DNA of 64,000 bases from contig QZLH01000189.1 of NCBI GenBank assembly GCA_003833135.1, forward strand, positions 8,288-72,287, read 5' to 3'. This document shows, piece after piece, positions 26,284 through 42,900 of the stretch (its first letter is position 1; the number at the start of each line of letters is the position of its first letter). Both the position numbers and the translations under genes were made by a program. Source of the DNA: Oehlia diaphana (taxonomy: Eukaryota > Glomeromycota > Glomeromycetes > Glomerales > Glomeraceae). The notes beneath the pieces were generated by a model. That model was given only the letters and a program-made list of their open reading frames with translations, did no database searches and was not told the DNA's origin.

Positions 26284-27314
26284 ATGGGTAGATGTAAATC
26301 TTCCAAAAGAATTACCACTCATCGAAAATCTAAAAATTCTATTCAAGGCATTGAAAAGTCCAATAAGACTTCTAATACTAACGATAAAGATGTTAAGGGA
26401 GTTTCTGACATCATAGACATCATAGATCACACAATTTAGATGGTAACTTATACATATACATATACATATACATACATACATACATACTGTATATACTCAT
26501 GTGTTTGACCGTATAATTGATCATTTTTATTTATTTATTATAGTAATCTTTGTTGGAGTAGTCCCATCTTGTAAGAATGCTGCGAGGAAGGAGCATTATT
26601 ATTGTAGTTCAAGTAATCAGTTTTATAAATTATTGTATGAAAGTGGTAAGATATTCAATTTTTATGGTGAACTTTCAAAATGCTTTAATTTCAAACTTTG
26701 AAAAATTTCATTTTTCTTAAATTTCTTTCTTTTTAACTGTTAAGGATTTACTGAAAGAAAACTTAAACCTGAAGAAGATGGATCATTGTTAAATTATAAG
26801 ATTGGATTGATGAATATTCGTACCAATTCATTCAAAAGAATCTTGTAATTATCTTTTTAATTATCTTATCTTTCGATCTCTGATATCTGATATCTGATAA
26901 CTGATAACTGATAACTGATAATTTTGATAATTAGATATTCATCATTTTTAATTGATTGATCCTAAAGAAGAGATTAAAGAAGAAATCGAAACTTTTATTG
27001 AAAAAATAAGAAATTATAAACCAAAATTCATTTGTTTTAATGGAAAAGATGGATTTGCCACTTTTATGTCAATTAAAAATGATGTGGCAATTAATAAAAA
27101 ATATGAATTTGGATTTAAAAATGATGATAAAATTGATTGGATTGATGAAAATGGTTTTACAAAGATTTATTTATTATCATCAACTGGAGGATTAAATAGT
27201 TCTTTTCTTTATGATGAGAAGAAAGAATTTGCAAAAGAATTAAAATCATTGATTAAATCTGATAATGATGACGTTGATAACATTGATGACGTTAAAATTA
27301 TTGATAATGACTAA
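26284..27314 (+). pseudogene. Uracil/mismatch-DNA glycosylase (TDG/MUG superfamily), frameshifted
   Basis: Exons 26284-26442, 26544-26645, 26745-26844 and 26935-27314 are bounded by good splice sites (GTAACT, GTAAGA, GTAATT donors; TAG/AAG acceptors). The product aligns by eye with the uracil-DNA glycosylase superfamily: basic N-terminus, then VIFVGVVPS, KEHYYCSSSNQFYKLLYESG, FTERKLKPEEDGSLLNYKIG, KPKFICFNGKDGFATFM and IYLLSSTGG. Such enzymes excise uracil or mismatched thymine in base-excision repair. Two lesions break it: an extra CA in CACACA (26428-26433) puts exon 1 out of frame and yields TAG, and a duplicated TGAT (26953-26960) shifts exon 4. The motif-1 Asn of classical TDG/MUG (GINPG) is replaced (GVVPS). 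Either a recent pseudogene or sequence errors. Confidence 0.72.
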
Positions 27315-27864
27315 AAATATGTATATCTTTTATTTGTATTATCATATAATAATTAACTTTTATAAATATTAATGGTATAAAAGAATAAATCATATGAAAG
27401 TTCAGTTAAGTGACGAAATAAAAAATACACGTGATGAAACTTTAAAATAGTAAAATTTATTGTGTAAAAATGATGATTATCTTTTTTTTTTTTTTTTTTT
27501 TTTTTTTTTGACAATGGTGAATTGATCTATCATAAAGCTTCGAGAGAAAAAAAATTAAAGTAGTTTAAGACTAAAAAAAATTTTCATTTAACTTTCTATA
27601 TACAGATCAAATTAAAATAAATCTTATTTTTACGTCAAAGCTCAATGAAAGTTTCTTTTCAAGTAAACAAAATATCGTGCTTAAAAACGTAACCGTTACA
27701 CGATAAATTCTTCACGTTTTCTATTACCCTTCCTTTTTTTTTTTAAAAAAAAAAATTTTTTTTTTTTTTTTCACATCTTCCGTGTTTTATATCTTTTTCC
27801 TCATATAAAAAGTGGCGATTTATACTCTCCCCCAAAAAAATTATAAAAAAAAAAAAGAATAAAT
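27315..27864. promoter_or_regulatory. Upstream region of the small unknown gene
   Basis: Contains a T28 run (27482-27509), a T10-A11-T13 block (27734-27771) and, close to the start, 'tcatataaaaagtggcgattt' (about 27803-27822), which could serve as a TATA-type element about 50 bp before the ATG. Assignment is by position only. Confidence 0.35.
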
Positions 27865-28386
27865 ATGTCGGCGAAACTTTCTTTACTTAATCTTCACCTT
27901 CGTTTACTTCCAAGTAAAGTTGAGTCTTTTATAGACAAGACGAAAAAAGAATTTAAGGAGGTTGTAAATAGAGAAGATTGTTCGGAAGAAGACGTACCAC
28001 TTGATTTTGATTTAATATTTAGTAATCCAAGAGTTGATTTGTATTCATTTGATATGGAAACTACTCAAAATGAAGTTATGAATGATCCTGAATCTATGGA
28101 TAATAATGATGATTCCAAGAAACAAAAAAAGGTGATATTATAATCATTTTTTTTTTTTTTTTATTCTTTTCATATTAAAGTTTATTAAAATTTTTATTAT
28201 CATTATTAGAAGACAATGTATAATCGTGTCAAGAAACGTATTATTGATCAACTATCCAAAGATAAAATGGATAAAATCAAATCAAAGGAACCTTCAACTT
28301 CCAGTAACCTCCCTTCTAATCGTGTAACGTTGGTCAAAGGAATTCGCGTTCACGTTTATTGTGATGATGGAAATGTTAAACTGTAA
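27865..28386 (+). CDS. Small unknown protein, two exons
   Basis: Exon 1 is 27865-28131 (donor GTGATA) and exon 2 is 28210-28386 (acceptor TTAG), phase 0; 147 residues. Without splicing the ORF would end VIL after 92 residues, so a retained-intron form is possible. The N-terminal third is mixed and leucine-containing (SAKLSLLNLHLRLLPSKVES), the middle acidic (NREDCSEEDVPLDFDLIF), and the C-terminus basic and lysine-rich (YNRVKKRIIDQLSKDKMDKI), ending GIRVHVYCDDGNVKL. No signal peptide, membrane segment or known domain is visible, and I do not recognise the family. Confidence 0.6.
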
Positions 28387-29135
28387 ATATGTTATTTAAA
28401 AAAATGATTGATTCTTACATGATTGTAAATATTTTGTTGTAAATGTTTGAATCATTCATATACGCGTTTATATTTGATATTTGTTGAAATATTTGAATAT
28501 TTGTGTAATATATGTACATAAAAAAAAATTATTTTTGCTTAAAAAAAAAACCTTTTTCCTTTTTTTTTTTTTTTACAAATGTGAATATTGTGATATAAAT
28601 AATTTTATCGATTCTTTTAAATCATGATCATTTTATGATTATTATTTTTAACTGAGTGAAAATAAATAATCGGTAAAGTTTGAACCGTGATAATTTACTA
28701 GGTGATAAAGGTGATGAAACGAAATTTTTATAATTATGTAAACATGATATAAAGTTATTATAATCAATAAATCAATAATGATTATGGGATCATTTGTTTT
28801 TCATTTTTTTAATTATTGAAAATATCCATATGATTTTAATAATTCTCTTATTTTATTAATATATTAATATAAGATCTCTTCTCTTCATTTTCATATTTTT
28901 TAATCTACAAATTTTCAACAAAGTATTGTAAATCTTCGATATACATAATATATAAATTACTAATAAATATATCCTTACATATCCTTTTAGGAAATATCCC
29001 TCGATCAATTAGGCATGTGCTCAAAGTTACACAAATTAATCTATAAAAAGTAATTCTAATTTCATTCAATTTTCATTTTGTTTACTTTATACTTTCATTT
29101 CTTTTACTATTAAAGAAAAACAAAAGGAAAAAAAT
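28387..29135. other. Intergenic region
   Basis: AT-rich, with T/A homopolymers (28540-28575) and no ORF. The last 100 bp, with 'ctttactttcatttcttt'-type pyrimidine tracts, presumably holds the promoter of the NTPase gene. Confidence 0.45.
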
Positions 29136-29801
29136 ATGCCATCCCTTTTCTTGACAGGAAAACCCAGAGTTGGTAAATCTACTATAATTAGAAATTTGAT
29201 AAAATATTTACAAACTACTTATTCAGAAACAATTTCAACTCATGGTTTTTATACATCTGAAGTATCAAAAGAACCAAATAATTTTAGGATAGGATTTGAT
29301 ATAATCACAATAGATGGACAAAAAGGTGTACTTTCACGTAAAAAAGAGTATTGGATAGGAAATCCTCCTGATAATAATACACCAAAAGTTGGAAATTATA
29401 TAATTAATTTAAAAGAATTTGAAAGGTTAGCAATACCTTCAATTACTACTACTATTCATAATAAGGAGAAAAAGATTGAAAAAAATAAATTAGATGTGAT
29501 TATAATTGATGAAGTTGGTAAAATGGAATGTTTTTCAAATGATTTTAATGAAATTGTTAGAAATTTAGTATTAAAAGATAATGATAATAATAATAAAGGA
29601 AATGAAAATATTTATGTTATTGGTACTGTTGCGATGAATCATGATGGTTTAGCGAAAGAGATTAGAAATAAAGCTGGATTTGGAAATTTTTGTGAATCAA
29701 AAGATATAAATAAAAATCTCATAATTTGGGAGGTTACTTATGATAATAGAGATTATATAGTTGATAATATTGTTTATGAATTAGAAAAAATGATTAAATG
29801 A
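29136..29801 (+). CDS. THEP1-family nucleoside-triphosphatase (NTPCR-like)
   Basis: A single exon of 221 residues. The Walker A motif GKPRVGKST lies at residues 8-16, directly after the start, as in the THEP1/NTPCR family. GFYTSEV (about 37-43) is the family's next landmark, and Walker B LDVIIIDEVGKMEC spans about 119-132, including the characteristic DEVGKME. IYVIGTVAM follows near 155-165. The family hydrolyses NTPs in vitro with low turnover; its cellular role is not settled. The length is close to the usual 180-200 with a few extra asparagine-rich loops (NDNNNKGNEN). The ATG at 29136 is the only one that keeps Walker A intact. Confidence 0.88.
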   Translation: MPSLFLTGKPRVGKSTIIRNLIKYLQTTYSETISTHGFYTSEVSKEPNNFRIGFDIITIDGQKGVLSRKKEYWIGNPPDNNTPKVGNYIINLKEFERLAIPSITTTIHNKEKKIEKNKLDVIIIDEVGKMECFSNDFNEIVRNLVLKDNDNNNKGNENIYVIGTVAMNHDGLAKEIRNKAGFGNFCESKDINKNLIIWEVTYDNRDYIVDNIVYELEKMIK

Positions 29802-30043
29802 CGGGAATTTAATGGGTACCTTTAATTCATAGGGTTCAATTTATCTAAATTTAGTACATTTAGTCAATTAGTCGAAATTTGTTACTGCGCCTCATTTATG
29901 AAAAATCGCGTTTATTAACAAAGTGCTTAATTGTCTTTTATAGCATTTATTATCAATTATAATATTATTATAATAATATTATTATTATTAAAAGTAAAAA
30001 AAAAAATTATCCTTTCATCTATATTTATTCTCAACCCAAATTA

Positions 30044-30622
30044 TTATCCTTGACAATAAGCTTTTAAATATACTGAAACATCTTTTTCCTCCAAAATTCC
30101 CAAAGCTTCAGAAATAACATCTTCTCTACCATTAAATTGTCTAATAATATCTAAACAATGAATCATATCTCTTCTAAGATTAAGTTCTCTTGTATCTTCA
30201 GTCCAATACCCACTTCCCCAAGGATCACATAACCAAATATCATCTTCAAAATCATATTTATTATGTCTATGTAAATAAGGTGCCATCCATCTCATAACTA
30301 ATTCTCTTGTAGGTGTAAGTATTTCTGCTAAACATTCAAATGTTTGAAGATTATAAGAAACACTTGTTAATAAAGTAACAAAAGCATCCATACCACATGC
30401 TGAAGTTGGTGCTTCATCCCATACTTTTAATGATAATTCTTCATTAAAAGGTGATGTTGTAGTTGCTGTTCTACGTTTATATGATAACCATAATTCTTGT
30501 CCTGGTAATATATTTGATTTTAATATGATTAAAAAATTTCTTTCTTGATGTTCGTTTGGAGCTTGGTAAACTTGTACAAAACGTTCAACGAACCGTCTTA
30601 AATCAGCTCCTTTTGGATTCAT
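30044..30622 (-). CDS. Unknown 192-residue protein
   Basis: An intact single-exon ORF with good coding character: mixed composition, tryptophans and cysteines (SYKRRTATTTSPFNEELSLK, VMRWMAPYLHRHNKYDFEDD, WLCDPWGSGYWTEDT). Mostly helical by appearance, no signal peptide or membrane segment, no motif I recognise. The start ATG at 30622 is followed by NPKGADLRRFVERFVQVYQ. Its 3' end faces the NTPase gene across about 240 bp containing (ATT)n-rich DNA. Confidence 0.6.
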   Translation of the reverse strand: MNPKGADLRRFVERFVQVYQAPNEHQERNFLIILKSNILPGQELWLSYKRRTATTTSPFNEELSLKVWDEAPTSACGMDAFVTLLTSVSYNLQTFECLAEILTPTRELVMRWMAPYLHRHNKYDFEDDIWLCDPWGSGYWTEDTRELNLRRDMIHCLDIIRQFNGREDVISEALGILEEKDVSVYLKAYCQG

Positions 30623-31292
30623 TTAAAAAGAAAATCACGGGCTGAAAATTATTTATTATTATTATTATTATAGTTAATTAAAAGAGTTTAAAAAAAAAAA
30701 AATTATATATATTTGGTCCTTTTTTTTTTTTTTTACGGAAAAAATCTCGAAATTATAAAGGTTTGTATGAAAAAAAAAGATTTACGAACTTTTTTTAGTC
30801 AAAAATAAGATCGACAACGTAATACTAATGTAATGAAGGTGGTACTACACATTTTTTTTTATTGCCGAAATCATGCGAATCATGCGATTATAATGACGAT
30901 GATAGTGTTACCCAATTTATTAGTTTTTAATCATATTTAGGTTGGCTTATTTACTATTTGAAGGAAATAACTTTTATTCGTCAAAAAAATTTATCAAAAA
31001 AGTAGTATAATATTAAATATTCTCCGGAATACAGTTTTTTTTTTAAATTCTGACATGCCGATGTATCATTGTATCAATTGTACGACCACCGCGCCGTAAT
31101 TCAGTAATAATAGTAATAATTTGAAACTTTAATTTCATGTAATAATTATATGACCCTCGGATTACCCTCCGTATTTTATTATATAATATATATATAAATT
31201 AAAAAAAAATTACAAATATAATATTAAATCTATAAATAAATTATTATTAAGTAATACATAATAGAAGGTTTTGTAAATAATAAAATTCTTTT
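30623..31292. other. Intergenic region
   Basis: Upstream DNA of the unknown 192-residue gene (T-runs at 30720-30735) followed by AT-rich DNA up to the 3' end of the glycosyltransferase gene. No gene seen. Confidence 0.45.
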
Positions 31293-33447
31293 TTAATTAA
31301 GTTTTTTTCTTAATTTTAATAAAGCTGTTCGATAAACTTTAATATATTCTTCAATAGGTCCACCAGGTCTATTCCATCCTAATTTTAATGCATCTTTAAT
31401 TATTTTTCTAATAAAAATTTCTTTTTCTATAGGATTATTATTTAATCTTATCATATCATCTACAGAATTATTTAATGCTATTTTCATTTCGTTAATTGAA
31501 AGTTCGGAATTATTTTCATCTTTTAAATTATATAAATAAGAATTATAACTATTCATATTTGTCTTATTAACTAAATATTCTTTTAATTTTTCAGATCCAA
31601 TACTAACTATTGGACTTCCAAATAATAATCCTTCAACTGCTGCCATTAACCCAAAACTTTCCGTTTTACTTGGTACAAATAATATATCTGCTGCTGTTCT
31701 ATATAAATTTCCCCAACTCAATTTAAAATCTACATCGTCTATAATTATAAGATTATTGGGATAATAGTTTACAAGATGTTTTAATGAACTTATAGGAAAA
31801 TCACTATCTTCCATAATTATAAATTTAATATTTCTTGATACTAAAAGATCTATCGCCGCTTGGAAAAATTCTATTCCTTTAGTATACTGAAAATTTCCAA
31901 TAAATAAAACTATTGTACGATTTAAATCTTCCTTTAATAGTAATCCTTCTCTGACTAAATGAAGTTTTGCGTTAAATTTTGATGTGGTAATAAGTGGTTG
32001 TGTAGAATTTTCTATTGATTCGGCATATAAAAGAGCTGGATCAAAATTATGAATGTTTTTTGGAAAATTCGAATTGGTTTCTACTAACAGTATATCATTA
32101 AATGGATTATATAAATTAAAATCAAGTCCATTTGAGATACCAATCCACTCTCCTTTAATAGCTCTTTTAAGAATACTTGGCATTATAAGTTCTTTTGCAT
32201 AGAAATCCATCGAGTCTTCAACCATTTCTTGAGCGATAATTTTGGAAGTAAAAGTTACCATTTGTGCTTGATCGATTCCAATTGCTGATGTATACAATTG
32301 ACGCCCATTAAAATATTGTGATCTTACTTTAGGATAATTTTTTAATTCTATAAATTTCTGTACATTAACGATCGAATTTGAATATAAATGTTCTTTAAGA
32401 TGATCATGTATAGTATAAACAATTGATGGTGGTGCCATTTTAAATTTTCCTCCTACATATAATGATTTCATAAATTCAATTACAAGAGCATTTGGTGATC
32501 CATGAAGGTGCACAACATCTACACCTCTAGCTTCCTTTAAATCAAAAAGTGGTGTATCGATATCCGTATTAAGATATGTAATCAGTTCAGCAGCTGCTTT
32601 ACAAAAAAATATATCTTGCCAATCTTGTGATAATGGATATCGTGAAGAATAAATTTCCGAAGCATCATCAGCTATAAAAGATAAATCAAGAGGAAATACG
32701 CCTTTTGGTGATCCAATTAAGTAAACTTGAACCGAACGAGGTTCCGAAAGGTTCGTGATCTTAACATTTGGATCATCTGGATTACTTGTAATATTCCACA
32801 AAAATCTGTGAACAAAAAATTTTACAGGTATCCAATTTTGATGACTATCACGAACTTGTATTTCTAATTGAACAAATTTTTGTAACTTATATAATCTCTT
32901 TATATAAGAATAATAAGGTATTATCACATTCACATCAAGTGAACCATTATTCGCTTGTGATGATGCCAAACTTGTTACTACTTGACCCACATTACTCAAT
33001 GTTGCTGGTCCAAATTCTTTACTAACGTGATAAATTGTTGTACCTTCTATCAATTCAGCTGGTATATTTTGATCTAATCCAATATATGGTATCGAATCAT
33101 ATTTCTGTTTTTCTATAAAAATTTAAATTTATTTAATATATATTAAATACATATAAATAAAAAAATTTTTTAAAATATTATATACACTTACCTATTAAAA
33201 GTTGGTGATATTCCCCTCCAGGGAATATTGGACTTAAAATAGTATGAAATAAAGCAAGACAAAAAAATAATAAAATAAAAAATATAATAGGTTTATATCT
33301 TCTTTTTTCAAATAAAGATGATATTTGATTAATGGTACGCTTAAAAAAAGAGGACCTATTCGCAAATGAAGATTTTAAAGGATTATGTTCAGATGGTACA
33401 CGAATACTTGGTGAAACTGATCGTGTTCTAGCTTTCAAAGGTTTCAT
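31293..33447 (-). CDS. Membrane-anchored glycosyltransferase, GT5 (glycogen/starch/alpha-glucan synthase-like)
   Basis: Two exons (33447-33192 and 33112-31293), GTAAGT donor and TAG acceptor, phase 1; 691 residues. A basic cytosolic N-terminus (KPLKARTRSVSPSIRVPSE) precedes one hydrophobic segment at about residues 52-73 (PIIFFILLFFCLALFHTILS), the layout of a type II membrane protein. The catalytic part starts IYHVSKEFGPATLSNVGQVV, the position of the nucleotide-sugar-binding K-x-G-G-like motif of GT5 enzymes; VHLHGSPNALV, IVYTIHD, TIVLFIGNFQYTKGIEFFQA and PSKTESFGLMAAVEGLLFGS follow, the last resembling the GT-B acid motif. The classical KxGG here reads ATLSNVG, so donor use may differ. A role in wall or Golgi glucan synthesis is plausible but unproved. 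Confidence 0.75.
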
Positions 33448-33863
33448 ATTATTTTTTTTTTTTTTTTTTATTAATTTATTTTAATTGTATATTCTTTTAA
33501 ATAAAATAAATAAAATAAAACCAAATACAGAAATATTGAGAAAAAATTATTTATTTTAAAAAAGAATGGGAAATTTGTTTTAAAGTGATGTTTAATATGG
33601 AAATCCAATTTATTTTATCGTCGTACTCATGAAAATCAGTGTAAATCGTGACTAACCAATAAGAGATATAAAACGAAATCTAGAATTATTATTCAAGTTT
33701 GGAATTTGGGTTTTTCTAACGTACATAAGATTAACCCAATTAACTAAATGATGTAATAATTTATGCTCATTACCACATCTGGCGCGTCCTGCTTAATCTG
33801 GTACAACCCCATTTTTCGAATCTATAAAAGCAAGCTGATGTGCTGCTAAAAATCAATACAACA
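33448..33863. promoter_or_regulatory. Divergent promoter of the GT5 and P-type ATPase genes
   Basis: 416 bp separate the two start codons. T12 (33453-33468) lies next to the GT5 start and 'tctataaaagcaagctg' (33820-33836) lies about 40 bp before the ATPase ATG, a good TATA-like position. Promoter function is inferred. Confidence 0.5.
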
Positions 33864-38614
<4,751 letters not shown>

Positions 38615-39911
38615 ATCTTAAAATATTTTATTCTTCTTTAATAATTATAATTACTTGCTAGATAAATTACTTTTATAATTTTTTTTTTTTTTTTTACCAG
38701 TAGGATAATTGTATATATTTTATTGTTGTTTCTTTTTAAAAATAAGTAATCAAATAATGACATTTGCAAATTTTATATTTTTGTTGCAATTTTTCATATC
38801 AACATAAAAAAAAATAAAAATAAAGAAAATAAAAAGAATAAAAAATCAAATAACGTGGAAATTTTTTAAATTTTATATCTCACTATAACTTTTTTAACCA
38901 ATCATTTTCTCAATCCACTCTAATAAAAAAAAAGCCCAACTCGTGTCAAAAAATTTATTGAGATTTTTTTATTGACTAGATTTACTCGATCAACCACATG
39001 AAATCTGATCGATCTGATCGAGTTAGATTCGATTAAAAAATTAATGTAATCACCGATTCACCGTTAATACTGAAGATTCGAGAAAATTATAATTGTGCAT
39101 TTCCAAATTGTAAAAAAAAAAAATTTTAAAAGCGAAGTTATTTAATAAATAATATAACTCATTCAAATAAGAAACCATTCATTTCTGGACGCGGAATCAA
39201 TGCTCTTTTAGTAAATTATTTAAGAAAAACACAATAAAATGAAACTTTTAGGCATTTGAAATTGGACCGTCATAAGATCATGTTGAGACAACAGCCAATT
39301 GATAATCATGGTGTTTTTTAAAGTCCAATAGATGAAAAAAATGGTTGCAATAAAATAAAACAAAGAAAAGAGGTTTGATGGATCATTTAGCAATCAATAC
39401 AAGTGAAAAGTTTTATCGTGGGTGTAGAATAAGTTCGTAGTATTAGATTGCTTAAAAACATTAAAGACGATGACATAAATTGAAACAATGACATTGAAAA
39501 TCAATAGCTGGCGTTGTTAATAAATCGAAGAGACGATTCTGCAGAAAATATTAATATTTAACCAATGAACTTCTTAGAGATCATCAGAATGTAATAAAAG
39601 TCTTTATTTGTAAAGCGTGTCTTAGACATTTTTACATACATATTCGGATGAATTTGGAATTACAACCGTTTTTAGATTTACTATAACAAGATTTATTCTG
39701 ATTTGTTCTTCAAAAAAAATTACGAATGTTAATTCTTGCTAAACTTCGAAACGAAATGATTTTGTGAATATTTATTAATATCTATTTTTTTTACAAACGT
39801 GTGGTATTTGCGTGACATTATTTACAATATAGATCACAAAAGAAAAATGTCTTCTATGAAATAAAAATAAAAATAAAAATTCTAAAGAAAAAATTACAAA
39901 GAAAATTTCTT
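38615..39911. other. Intergenic region before the tandem gene array
   Basis: AT-rich; T14 at 38682-38695. The last part (about 39600-39800) resembles 53040-53230 between copies B and C ('ttaattcttg', 'aaacttcgaaacgaaat' versus 'aaactttgaaatgaaat'), so the duplicated unit includes 3' flanking DNA. No ORF. Confidence 0.45.
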
Positions 39912-42900
39912 TTAGGAGTATAAACCTCCTTTTCCTATTTGTTCCCTTTCTTCATCAGATAGTTTAGGTTTACTTGGATTACTGGATAATCTTCTCCTTT
40001 TTTCATTTTCAACAGCTGCTTGATGAGCTTTAGCAGCCTTATCAACTATATTTTCTACTTCTTTAATGATTTTTTTGAAAGTTTTGTACCATGATGGATC
40101 GTCATCTTCCACATTATTATTCCCTTGTTGTTGTATATTCATTATATAATTTTTTTGAATAACATTAACTATGGTAATTTTGTCTAATTTATTATAACCG
40201 GGTGGCAACATATTTTTTAATGTGCTTATATCATATTCATTATAAGGAGAGGGTAATAATTCTTTTAATGCAATTAAATTCTCATCATCCTTTTCACTAT
40301 AAGGGGGTGGTGGTGGCATTTCTTCACTATTCATTTCATAATCATTTGGACACAATTCATTTAGACACAATTCATCAACAAACTCTTCTGCAACATTATA
40401 ATAATTATATAGATAATTTTTTGTTGAAATATTGAATAAAATCTTAGCATCATTCGCATCATCCGCATCATTCAAATCGGTTGCAATTTTAACTGCATTA
40501 TCTGAAATAACTACATCATCCAAATAATTCTGATGATTAAGTATTTCATCAATATCAAAAATTACTTCATAATTATCTAGATATAATGAATCGTCAATTT
40601 CTTCTATAAGTTTATAATAGTCATATTGATTTTCTGAAATTATGGATAAATCGTTCACATCGTTCACATCGTTCACAACTGTACCATTTGAAATAAATAC
40701 ATTATCATCTAAATGTTTCTGGTGATTAAGTATTTCATCGACGTCAAAAATCACTTCGTAATTATCCAGGTATAATGCATCATCAAATTCTTCTATAAAA
40801 TTACGATTATAGCATTGAATTAAATCCTTTGTATTCTTCGCGTCATTTTTATCGTTCACAATATTTACATCTTTTGTATCTTTTACAACTGCATTATTTG
40901 GAATAAATACATTATCATCTAAATGTTTCTGGTGATTAAGTATTTCATCGATGTCAAAAATTACTTCGTAATTATCCAGATATAATGCATCATCAAATTC
41001 TTCTATAAGATTATGATTACAATATTGAAGTAAATCCTTTGTATTCTTCGCGTCATTTTTATCGTTCACAATATTTACATCTTTTGTATCTTTTACAACT
41101 GCATTATTTGAGATAATTACATCATTATCCAAATATTTCTGGTGATTAAGTGTTTCATCAACATCAAAAATCGCTTCAAAATTATTCAGACGCTTAAATA
41201 TATTCTCACTCTCAGCATAATTATTCTCTTCAACTCCATCGTCATTTGTATCATCAGCATCTTCCACCTCGATAGTTGGTACTTCTTCGATGGATGATCC
41301 CCCAATGGATGATTCCTCGAAGTTTGGCTCCTCTCCGAAGTTTGACTCTTCCTCGGAGTTTGGCTCCTCCTCGATATTTCTCTCTAAAATTTCTTTTAGC
41401 CCCATTAACATCGATCTAACTTCACTTCCGTCTCTAATTCCTTCTAAAATTTCTTTTAATTTTGATAAAATAGGTTCAATTTCGTCTTTTCTTTCGCTTT
41501 CTTCCTTTAACATTTCTTTTAATTTCATTAAAATATGTTCATCAATAGCTTTACCCCGTAACGATACAATATATTCAATTTGAAGTTTTCTTTCATTTTC
41601 TTTTCTTTCGATTTCTTTTTTTTCGATTTCTTTTCTTTCCCTTTCTTTTCTTTTTTCTTCAAATATTTCTACTAGCTCTGATAAAAGATCCTCAACACTT
41701 TTATTCATATTATTATTTGATAGCTTACTATATTCTTCATTCATTTCATTAATATGCTCATCAATTTTACGTCGCTCTTTAAATAATTTGTTTACCCCTT
41801 CAACAATTTGCTTAATTTGTTTACGTTGTTGCTGATGTTCTTTTTGGGAATTCGATAAAGTAGTTATTAATTTTTTAGGAAAACTCAATCTACGAGTTTT
41901 CTCCCCAGGAGAATTAGGGGGAGTAAGGTGAGTAGAGTCAATAGAGTGAGTAGAATGAGTAGAGTGAATAGTGTAAGTAGAGCGAGTAGAATAAATAGAG
42001 CATGAAGATAAAGGTCGTGAAGAAATATTCGTAGAGCTAGTCGTAGGGCTAGACCAGCTGTTGAATTTCGATTCGATCTACAAATAAAAATTTATTTCTC
42101 GTTATAAAAAAAGATTATATATATTTAATGAAGAAAGATTTTTTTTTTTAAATTTTACCTCTTCTTTGAATTCTTGTTTTGTGGTTTTTTCTTTTATAAC
42201 ATATAAAACTTCTACGGCCTTGAAAGTTAATTGTTTTTTAACGTGAGTTTCAATTATTTCATTACAAAAAGGAATTATTTTTTTAATATATTTTTTTATT
42301 TGAGGGAAAAATTCTTCAAGAATTCGTTGGATTAAATGTAAATATCCGATTAAAAGAGTATCGATATTGTCAGGTAAAGAATATCCTAATATTTCCCTAA
42401 AAAAAAAAAAGAAGAAAAAAAAAAAAGGTTTAACGATTACCAATAATTATTTTTTTTTTTTTTTTAAAAAAAAAGAATTCATACATACCCTCCAGATTTA
42501 AGCACTTTATATTCAATATTTCGGTAACTTGTATTCTTTACTTTTACTTTTTCAAATTCTTTGATTGATAATTTAAATAATTTTTTGGCAAATTTTTTAA
42601 TATTTTCTGAATTTGATTGTTGACGTAATGTGAAGTAAGTTTCGTGCATTTCTCTCCAATCATTATACCATTTCCCAGCGGAATATTCAAACTAAACGTT
42701 TTTGAAAGTGGCGCAGCGTTAAAAAATTTGTGGCGAAGTAAAATAAAATATTAAAAAAAAAGATTTTTTTTTTTTTGTTACTTACGTCCAAAACATCAGT
42801 TAAGGAAGAAAGAGCGGAAAAATATTCACTATTCACAACATTAACAACAGTTTCTATAACTTTACTACTTGTTGATACAAAAATATCAAGATTTGATTGA

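Noticed and set aside
26293..26543. Alternative first intron of the glycosylase gene with donor GTAAAT at 26293, giving MGR-LIFVGVV and avoiding the TAG
   Set aside because: It would discard the coding-like segment KSSKRITTHRKSKNS...SDIIDIIDH that aligns with family N-termini, and exon 4 would still be frameshifted. Kept only as a possibility for cDNA checking.
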